Shown here: positions 33,055 to 38,753 of the stretch, piece after piece
Layout: each line of letters opens with the position of its first letter
Position numbering within the stretch: the stretch's first letter is position 1
Source: Clostridia bacterium
GTDB lineage: Bacteria; Bacillota; Clostridia; Oscillospirales; Acutalibacteraceae
Assembly (NCBI GenBank): GCA_017380615.1
Contig: JAFODQ010000029.1
Location: forward strand, 1-38,753
Length of the DNA: 38,753 nucleotides
Reading direction: 5' to 3'
Translations under genes and position numbers: made by a program
Notes under the pieces: model-generated
The model's database searches: none
The model's input: only the letters and a program-made list of their open reading frames with translations
Told to the model about the DNA's origin: nothing

Positions 33055-33753
33055 TTAATCCAAGTAATCAATGCTTTGATACATTATTTTAATTCTGTCA
33101 GAATCGTTTGCATATTTATTCTCGTGGAAATGACCTGCAAACCACCTCGTATAACTGACATTTTCTCTCACGAAATCGAGAAAATCGGTCAATGGCTTAT
33201 CAGGCATTTTATCATCGATATAATATCCGTTAAGCTTGATAACCGAGGTAGGCATGGTATGAGTAACAATATAATCAACCGTGTTATTGTGAGCTTCAAG
33301 GTTTCTTTTGCCTTCCTCAAGCTCTTCAACAGAGGGTATCTCCTCATTCCAATACGACTCTCCGAGTCTCCTGAAGCCACGGTCAACGCTGAAGGCACCA
33401 CCGAAGGTAAAAACCTTTCTGTGCTCCCATTCGGAAATAGGAAGTTCAAAGACCTGTCCTCTCATAAGATGAATAACATTGTGACGAATTCTGTGAATTT
33501 TGCCGCCATACCAGATTTCAACAGGATAAGTATTCAGCAAAGGATGATTTTCGTGATTGCCATCCACAAAAAGAATTGTATAGCTCTTTTTGGCAAGAGC
33601 ATCGAGAATCAATTCATCGTGCTCTCCCCCATCAAAAATGAAGCCGAAATCACCGGCAACAATGACAGAATCACCCTCCGCCGGCTCAGCCTTGAACTCA
33701 AATTCATTCAGTCTTTCCCAAACACCATGGGTGTCGCCTGTTACGAAAATCAT
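33055..33753 (-). CDS. Metallophosphoesterase in an operon with the PcfJ-like gene
   Basis: The 232-residue single-domain enzyme has GDTHG (D6, H8), VAGDFGF, VDGNHEN, THTMP and AGHFHEN, so the two-metal centre is complete. It is of the small bacterial kind with an F-G-F-x-x-D-G-G-E insertion after the second motif. No signal peptide. AGGAG lies 12 bp upstream of the ATG, a little far. It is the first gene of a two-gene unit; the substrate is unknown, but pairing with PcfJ suggests a nucleic-acid- or nucleotide-linked job (inference). Confidence 0.87.
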   Translation of the reverse strand: MIFVTGDTHGVWERLNEFEFKAEPAEGDSVIVAGDFGFIFDGGEHDELILDALAKKSYTILFVDGNHENHPLLNTYPVEIWYGGKIHRIRHNVIHLMRGQVFELPISEWEHRKVFTFGGAFSVDRGFRRLGESYWNEEIPSVEELEEGKRNLEAHNNTVDYIVTHTMPTSVIKLNGYYIDDKMPDKPLTDFLDFVRENVSYTRWFAGHFHENKYANDSDRIKIMYQSIDYLD

Positions 33754-33884
33754 AAAACAATCAAACTCCTGAAATAGATATAAATAAGGTTAGACAATAG
33801 AGTAAACCTGCTCCTTGCTTCATTTTCGCAGAAACTTTATTGATTAAATAATATTTCTGTGGTAATATTGAAAGGGTGATTATT

Positions 33885-34685
33885 ATGTACAATAAAAACT
33901 CTTTGGACACTGTTTGTGGCGCACTTTGTTACGCTCTGGGAATTGAAGCGCCAAATTCTGCAGCACCGGGAAACGAGGATATGAAAGCCTTTGCGGACAA
34001 TGCATTCGGCAGCCAAAAAGCCGACAGAATGTTTATTTACAACCCTGATGCTGTGGCACAATGGATTTGTGACAAATACCCTGAATATATTAAAGATATC
34101 AGTGAGCTGACACAGCTTCAGGTACCACTCAAAAGTGTTATGCCATCGGTCACACCTGTTTGCTTTGGAACATTTTACACAGGAGTGCAGCCTGAAATCC
34201 ACGGAATCAGGCGATATGAAAAGCCTGTTATAAAAACAGACTCCTTCTTTGATGCTCTTATCCGTCAAGGCAAAAAGGTTGCAATTGTTGCTGAAACAAA
34301 ATCAAGCATGTCAATGATATATCTTGAGCGTGAAATGGATTATTTCATTTATGACACCATTGCAGAGGTCAACGCAAAAGCAATGGAGCTGATTGCCGAA
34401 AACAGACACGATGTGATTTGTGTTTACAATGGAAACTACGATTCCATAATGCACAAGGTGGGTCCTGAAGGCACACGTGCAATGGCCGAGCTCAAGTGCA
34501 ATACAGATGCATTCTGCACCTTTGTTAACCTCATTAAGCACTATTGGAAGCACCACAACACCTTCTACGGCTATGCAATGGATCACGGCTGCCATGAGAT
34601 TGATGGCGAAAGCGGCTCTCACGGACTTGATATGGAAGAGGATTTGAATATAAGACACTTTTACGGTGCAATTCAAGGAATTTAA
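33885..34685 (+). CDS. Alkaline-phosphatase-superfamily (type I phosphodiesterase-like) protein
   Basis: The 266-residue protein has the nucleophile-type segment VMPSVTPVCFGTFYTGVQPE (Thr at the position of the NPP nucleophile), then IHGI. It also has the metal-binding NYDSIMHKVGPEG and the final AMDHGCHEI with GSHG. The first metal-binding Asp, normally in an N-terminal VxIDG motif, is not obvious: the matching stretch is RMFIYNPDAVA. The length is short for the family. It may be an active phosphodiesterase or phosphoglycerate-mutase-like enzyme, or a degenerate one. I chose ATG at 33885 (AAAGGG 8 bp upstream) over a GTG three codons earlier. Confidence 0.78.
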   Translation: MYNKNSLDTVCGALCYALGIEAPNSAAPGNEDMKAFADNAFGSQKADRMFIYNPDAVAQWICDKYPEYIKDISELTQLQVPLKSVMPSVTPVCFGTFYTGVQPEIHGIRRYEKPVIKTDSFFDALIRQGKKVAIVAETKSSMSMIYLEREMDYFIYDTIAEVNAKAMELIAENRHDVICVYNGNYDSIMHKVGPEGTRAMAELKCNTDAFCTFVNLIKHYWKHHNTFYGYAMDHGCHEIDGESGSHGLDMEEDLNIRHFYGAIQGI

Positions 34686-34776
34686 GATTGCCGTTACAAA
34701 TCCGGAGCAAGATGACTTCTGCACATGTAGTATAATCCCAAGCATTAGAAAAACCAATACCATAAATGGGACACAA

Positions 34777-34815
34777 AACCCGGACGGAAAATATCCGTCC
34801 GGGTTATTTTGTTCA
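34777..34815. terminator. Bidirectional terminator between convergent genes
   Basis: AACCCGGACGGA and TCCGTCCGGGTT (34777-34805) form a 12-bp perfect G+C-rich stem with an AAATA loop, followed by ATTTTGTT on the plus strand. It lies 12 bp from the stop of the MFS gene. Confidence 0.88.
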
Positions 34816-34817
34816 TG

Positions 34818-36059
34818 TTATTTATTCTGCCCTTTATTGAAATATTTTCTCACAAAAAGAAGCAGGAGCACACCGATTACAGGGAATATTGATGCAACGA
34901 GCATTCCCGATTTCATGCTTATTTGCTCAATTGAAACGCCCGTCTGACTACACAGCTCCACTGCAAAGGTGCTTTCAGAAACCTTATCCACAACAATTCC
35001 TATAAGCTGTGGTGCAACAGATGCACCAAAATCACCACCTGCAGCCATAAGCGCATAGGCAGCAACGCCAGGCGAAGGAATTTTTTCCTCCATAAGAATG
35101 AGTGTACCAGGCCACAACATTGATGTGCACATACCTGTGACGATACACGCCATAAAGGAAAGCACCACATTATCCGAAAGACCTGCTATAAGATAGCACA
35201 CAACTGCACCTGCCATTCCGGCAAGAAGCACATTTGATATATTTTTGCCATACTTTGCATAAAGGACTCTACCGAGACCGAGAAGCACTGCAAAAACTGC
35301 CATTCCCACAATGTCGCCTACGGTTTTCGGGATTTGCAAAGCGCTCTCCATATAGCTTGAAATCCAGTTTGTCATTGAGTTTTCTGCAGCACTGCCAAAG
35401 AAGATACATCCAACACACAGGAGAAGCCCCATGGCTCTGTTTTTCTTTGGTGCTTTACTGTCTGTGTGAGATATATCCATCTGCGGAAATGGTGACAAGC
35501 AGAAGGAAACACAAGCAATCAACGGAAGCACAGCCCAGAAAAGAGTAAGATACATCCAATTTGTTTTACCAAAAACAACAAAGAACAGTGAACTGATTCC
35601 CACAACTGTCACAACGCCCCAGGCATATAACGAGTGAAGAAGACTCATATCCTTATCGGTGGAGCCGGGAATTGCAGCTACAACAGGGCTGAGAAGAACC
35701 TCACTCAGGCCTGCCGAAACAGAGAAAATCACTGTGCCTATAACAAGCCCTATGTAAATATTATCTTTAAAAATAACGGGAGAAAGTGCATAGATACCCA
35801 TACCGATTGTTGTCAGAACGGGCATTACCCTCACTGTCTTTTTTATATTAAAATGCTTTGAAAAAAAGCTAAAAACCAAATCCACACCCAGCTGTGTGCA
35901 GAAATTCACAAGCACAAGGGTACCAAGCAGGGTAAAGGATATATTATACATATTATGAAATGTAATAAACAGCATTGGAGGAAGGCTGAATATTGAAGAC
36001 ATTGACAAATATGCAAAATAGCATGACAGCTTTGTTCTTTTAAATTCACCTGTTATCAT
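34818..36059 (-). CDS. MFS-family transporter
   Basis: The 413-residue protein has about twelve hydrophobic segments and the MFS two-bundle layout; a charged central loop (SHTDSKAPKKNRAMG, about 190-210) separates the halves. The VAAYALMAAGGDFGASVAPQ segment in the second half resembles sugar-type MFS carriers (FucP/GlcP-like), but the substrate is not certain. GGAG lies 6 bp before the ATG and 9 bp separate it from the rsmF-like stop, so it is the last gene of the rsmE operon. No other transporter is in the window. Confidence 0.87.
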   Translation of the reverse strand: MITGEFKRTKLSCYFAYLSMSSIFSLPPMLFITFHNMYNISFTLLGTLVLVNFCTQLGVDLVFSFFSKHFNIKKTVRVMPVLTTIGMGIYALSPVIFKDNIYIGLVIGTVIFSVSAGLSEVLLSPVVAAIPGSTDKDMSLLHSLYAWGVVTVVGISSLFFVVFGKTNWMYLTLFWAVLPLIACVSFCLSPFPQMDISHTDSKAPKKNRAMGLLLCVGCIFFGSAAENSMTNWISSYMESALQIPKTVGDIVGMAVFAVLLGLGRVLYAKYGKNISNVLLAGMAGAVVCYLIAGLSDNVVLSFMACIVTGMCTSMLWPGTLILMEEKIPSPGVAAYALMAAGGDFGASVAPQLIGIVVDKVSESTFAVELCSQTGVSIEQISMKSGMLVASIFPVIGVLLLLFVRKYFNKGQNK

Positions 36060-36068
36060 TTCATTCTC

Positions 36069-37427
36069 CTAAAACTTTAATCTTAATCCCTTTGGATAGT
36101 GATTCTTAGCTACACCATTGACAACCTTTACACCACCGGTGGCGCAACCATCAACACACACAACAGCCCATCCATTTTCACAGTCCACGGGAATTTCCTC
36201 ACCGTGAAGATATTTTTTTAATCGCTCATCATCTGCAGACAATTCAATTTTTCTTTTGAACAGATTTCCCATTGCCATAAAAAACTGATGATGAGGCTGA
36301 ATATAATTCTTCTTCAATTCACCGATTGTGACACCACAGGAAAAAGCAGCTCCATCCTTCACCTGAAAATCAGGTGTGAAATAAACAGGATTACCCTTAT
36401 AAAGCGTTACATAAGTTTTGTCGTAATCTGTTAGTGTACTGTCAAGAAACTCAAAAACAGCCTTATCAACAGATGATTTCCTGACAGGCTGTTGCCTTGT
36501 GGCACTGCCTACGCCTAAGTTATTGTGAAGCACTGCTGCAAATTGCCCTTCACCTTTATTTATGTGTGGATATGAACGCCTTGTGTAGCTTATATTTTCA
36601 CATTTACAGCCATCGAAGGCAACACCATCGGATGTGCATTTTATAACAGCCTCACAAGGCTTTACAAGCTCAAACTCAGGATGCTTCTGCAAAAATGAAT
36701 CAATCATCATTTCATTTTCCTCAAGAGAAAATGTACATGTAGCATAGATTATGTAACCACCATTTTTGAGCAGCTTCACTGCATTGTCAAGAATCTCTGC
36801 CTGCCTTTGGGCACACATTCTAACATTTTCCTCGCTCCACTCAGAAACAGCAATCTCCTCTTTACGGAACATCCCTTCCCCTGAGCAGGGTGCATCACAC
36901 ATTATCAGATCAAAGGTATTCGGAAAGGTGTCTGCCAACCTTTTTGTATCCATACAGGTTGTCACAGTGTTTTTAAGTCCAAGACGCTCAATATTGCCTG
37001 TGAGAATCTTGCACCTTGAGGGAATAATCTCATTGGAAACAAGAACTCCATCCTCACCGAGTTTATTCTTAAGCTGTGTCGATTTACCACCCGGGGCAGC
37101 ACACATATCAAGAACAGCCCAATTCTCCTCAATTTCGATGCACTCCGCAGGCATCATTGCAGCAGGCTCCTGAACATATATCATTCCTGCATGGTGATAC
37201 GGATGATTTCCGATTTTGTCATAGTCAAGATAAAAACCATTTCCCACATAAGGAATTTTGCCGTTTGAGAAAACATCTATCCTGCTGAAATTCTCAAGTG
37301 AGATTTTATCCGTGTTTACACGGAATGCCTTCACTGGCTCTTGTGACAGTGTTTCTAAATACTTTTCATACTCATCACCCAAAAGTGATTTCATTCTTTC
37401 ACTGAATGCAACAGGTAAATCAATCAT
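36069..37427 (-). CDS. NOL1/NOP2/Sun (RsmF-type) rRNA cytosine-C5 methyltransferase
   Basis: A 452-residue protein with the SAM site LDMCAAPGGKSTQL (107-120), the release cysteine in CDAPCSGEGMF (C181) and the catalytic cysteine in YATCTF (C231). The remaining C-terminal part, from about 300, is the PUA-like RNA-binding region of the RsmF group. It would methylate 16S rRNA cytosine. An upstream GTG/ATG start would give 57 extra residues that overlap rsmE and look non-homologous. I chose ATG at 37427, which overlaps the rsmE stop by 8 bp with GGAG 7 bp before it. Confidence 0.92.
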   Translation of the reverse strand: MIDLPVAFSERMKSLLGDEYEKYLETLSQEPVKAFRVNTDKISLENFSRIDVFSNGKIPYVGNGFYLDYDKIGNHPYHHAGMIYVQEPAAMMPAECIEIEENWAVLDMCAAPGGKSTQLKNKLGEDGVLVSNEIIPSRCKILTGNIERLGLKNTVTTCMDTKRLADTFPNTFDLIMCDAPCSGEGMFRKEEIAVSEWSEENVRMCAQRQAEILDNAVKLLKNGGYIIYATCTFSLEENEMMIDSFLQKHPEFELVKPCEAVIKCTSDGVAFDGCKCENISYTRRSYPHINKGEGQFAAVLHNNLGVGSATRQQPVRKSSVDKAVFEFLDSTLTDYDKTYVTLYKGNPVYFTPDFQVKDGAAFSCGVTIGELKKNYIQPHHQFFMAMGNLFKRKIELSADDERLKKYLHGEEIPVDCENGWAVVCVDGCATGGVKVVNGVAKNHYPKGLRLKF

Positions 37428-38169
37428 CTGAAAGCTCCGTTTCTGCATAAAGCATAAGCATTGATAATGCTGTGATTGCTGCTGTTTCTGTTCTGAGAAT
37501 CCTCTTACCGAGTGATATGATTTTTCCGTTATTTTCCCGTGCAAGCTCAATCTCCTTGGGTGCAAAGCCCCCCTCTGAGCCAATAAAGATACCGACATTC
37601 ATTCCTTTTTTTAAGCTGAGAAGAGCACTCTTGGTTGCAGCCATACCATCGGCACATTCATAGGGCACAAGAAAGGCATCCATTTCCTTTGCTCTTATCA
37701 CAGCCTGCTTATATGTAACCACCGATGAAACTACGGGTATTGAATTTCTCTTGCTTTGCTTTGCTGCACTTTCGGAAATTGCCTGCCAGCGAGTCTGCTT
37801 TGATTTTTTCTTCTTGTCATCAAGCTTCACAACACAGTTTTCCATTTCAACAGGAATGATTTCCTCAACGCCCAGCTCAACAGCCTTCTGAATGACAAGC
37901 TCCATCTTGTCACCCTTGGGAAGCCCCTGAAAAAGAAAAAGCTTAACAGGAAGACTTGTGTCATTGAAGTTTTCTTCAATAATTTCTGCCACAAGAGAAG
38001 CTGTGTAAATCTCAGTTATTTTACAAAGATTGCTCACGCCCTCACAGCTTACAAGGAAGGTTTCTCCCTGCTTCATTCTGAGAACATTTACAATATGATT
38101 ATAATCACCGTCTGCAATAACAAAGCTGTTACCCTGACGGTTTTCTTTTTCTGCAAAAAAGTTGAACAT
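37420..38169 (-). CDS. rsmE: 16S rRNA (uracil-1498-N3)-methyltransferase RsmE
   Basis: The 249-residue protein is a SPOUT methyltransferase with the RsmE marks: N-terminal PUA-like HIVNVLRMKQGE, FLFQGLPKGDKMELVIQKAV (79-97), IGSEGGF (196-202) and LGKRILRTETA (220-230), the last two forming the SAM-binding knot. It methylates U1498 of 16S rRNA. It heads an operon with the rsmF-like and MFS genes. Confidence 0.96.
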   Translation of the reverse strand: MFNFFAEKENRQGNSFVIADGDYNHIVNVLRMKQGETFLVSCEGVSNLCKITEIYTASLVAEIIEENFNDTSLPVKLFLFQGLPKGDKMELVIQKAVELGVEEIIPVEMENCVVKLDDKKKKSKQTRWQAISESAAKQSKRNSIPVVSSVVTYKQAVIRAKEMDAFLVPYECADGMAATKSALLSLKKGMNVGIFIGSEGGFAPKEIELARENNGKIISLGKRILRTETAAITALSMLMLYAETELSDD

Positions 38170-38204
38170 TACACCATCTTCTCCAATAATTAGTCGGTTT
38201 TTAT

Positions 38205-38233
38205 ATTATAACAAAAGTTTTTTTATTAGTCTA
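38205..38233 (-). promoter_or_regulatory. Promoter of the rsmE operon
   Basis: On the minus strand TAGACT (38228-38233) and a perfect TATAAT (38205-38210) are separated by 17 bp, 36 bp before the start codon. Confidence 0.65.
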
Positions 38234-38291
38234 TAAATTTATGTGGTAAATATTATTTTATTGTGATAGAATTATTCACGGTGATGAAGAA

Positions 38292-38753
38292 ATGATTAAG
38301 GCTGTTATTTTCGACCTGGATGGTGTTGTCATTGACAGTGAGCCTATTGCATACAGCATTTTGCAGGAGCTTGCAGGTCAATATGGTCATGCTATCCCTC
38401 TTAAGGATTATACAACAAAATATCTCGGAAGAACTGTTGCAAAGGGAATGGAAACAATGGTGGAGTCATTCAATCTGCCCATTGAACCCGATACCCTCTT
38501 TGAAATGTACTCCCATAAGGAAAAGATAAAAAATGAGGAAGGTATCCCCTTGAAGCCCGGTGCTGAGGACATATTGAAATATTTGAAGCAAAACGGATAC
38601 AAAACAATTGTCGCGTCCTCAAGCACAAGAGAAAGAGCAGAAAAAATCCTTGCTGATAATGGTATTCTTGAATACTTTGATGACCTGGTTTTCGGCTACG
38701 AGGTGCCCCGAGGAAAGCCATATCCCGATATTTTTCTGAAGGCTTGTGAGAAG
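38292..38753 (+). CDS. HAD-superfamily phosphatase (beta-phosphoglucomutase-like), cut by the right edge
   Basis: The first 154 residues are visible. FDLDGVVIDSEP (7-18) holds the nucleophile and acid Asp pair of motif I; a helical cap follows; VASSST (about 113-118) is motif II with its Ser; GKPYPDIF near the end is motif III with the Lys. This is the PGM-like subgroup that dephosphorylates or isomerises sugar phosphates. The frame is open at the edge. Confidence 0.92.
   Translation, partial: MIKAVIFDLDGVVIDSEPIAYSILQELAGQYGHAIPLKDYTTKYLGRTVAKGMETMVESFNLPIEPDTLFEMYSHKEKIKNEEGIPLKPGAEDILKYLKQNGYKTIVASSSTRERAEKILADNGILEYFDDLVFGYEVPRGKPYPDIFLKACEK

Noticed and set aside
33840-33868. Promoter-like TTGATT-17-TAATAT before the alkaline-phosphatase-superfamily gene
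   Set aside because: The start point would fall inside the ribosome binding site, so the match is probably chance in A+T-rich DNA.
37428-37598. 57-residue N-terminal extension of the RsmF-like protein
   Set aside because: It overlaps the well-conserved end of rsmE, and ATG at 37427 has an ideal ribosome binding site and matches the family's usual start.
1-38753. tRNA or rRNA genes
   Set aside because: No CCA-ended cloverleaf or rRNA-like stretch was recognised; every large gap was read and none holds one.

Overview
The window is low-G+C DNA with tightly packed operons, AGGAGG-type ribosome binding sites, several GTG starts and sigma-A-like promoters. Gene content (XRE-membrane regulator, DNRLRE/YD-repeat surface protein, many plant-glycan hydrolases, CcdA/TlpA pair, PfkB kinases) points to an anaerobic gut or rumen Clostridia-type Firmicute. 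This assignment is inferred from content; no rRNA or tRNA is present. UGA is a normal stop here (rpe, rsmE, ccdA, GH127 and others end in TGA).

Region 1 (1-5288, minus) is the N-terminal 1,760-odd residues of a giant secreted YD-repeat (RHS/wall-associated) protein that runs off the left edge. Region 2 (5289-7153) holds a degenerate PAP2 membrane protein and an XRE-type membrane regulator. The last 129 bp of the regulator locus (3' coding end plus terminator hairpin) occurs a second time on the other side of the PAP2 gene, with an 11-bp perfect hairpin at the break point.

Region 3 (7217-26520) is a glycan-degradation island. Genes on the minus strand are GH78 rhamnosidase-like, GH31, GH127, an unassigned clan GH-A enzyme and a GH95-like enzyme. 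They are interleaved with two metallophosphoesterases, two glycerophosphodiesterase-like proteins transcribed divergently, a pyrophosphatase-like protein and a small P-loop kinase. On the plus strand an S51 peptidase is followed by a membrane-anchored GH36 enzyme that is interrupted by one in-frame TGA at a conserved Trp position. The substrates implied are plant rhamnose-, arabinose-, galactose- and fucose/xylose-containing side chains. No sugar transporter lies beside these genes.

Region 4 (26538-26783) is a non-coding element made almost wholly of hairpins: imperfect terminal inverted repeats enclosing six perfect stem-loops, right behind the GH36 stop. It looks like a MITE or a structured RNA.

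Region 5 (26903-34685) has an ICMT-like methyltransferase, an rpe-PfkB kinase pair, a CcdA/TlpA thiol-redox pair, two small metallophosphoesterases, a PcfJ-like protein in an operon with one of them, and an alkaline-phosphatase-superfamily protein. Region 6 (34818-38753) is the operon rsmE, an RsmF/NOL1-type methyltransferase and an MFS transporter, then the start of a HAD phosphatase cut by the right edge.
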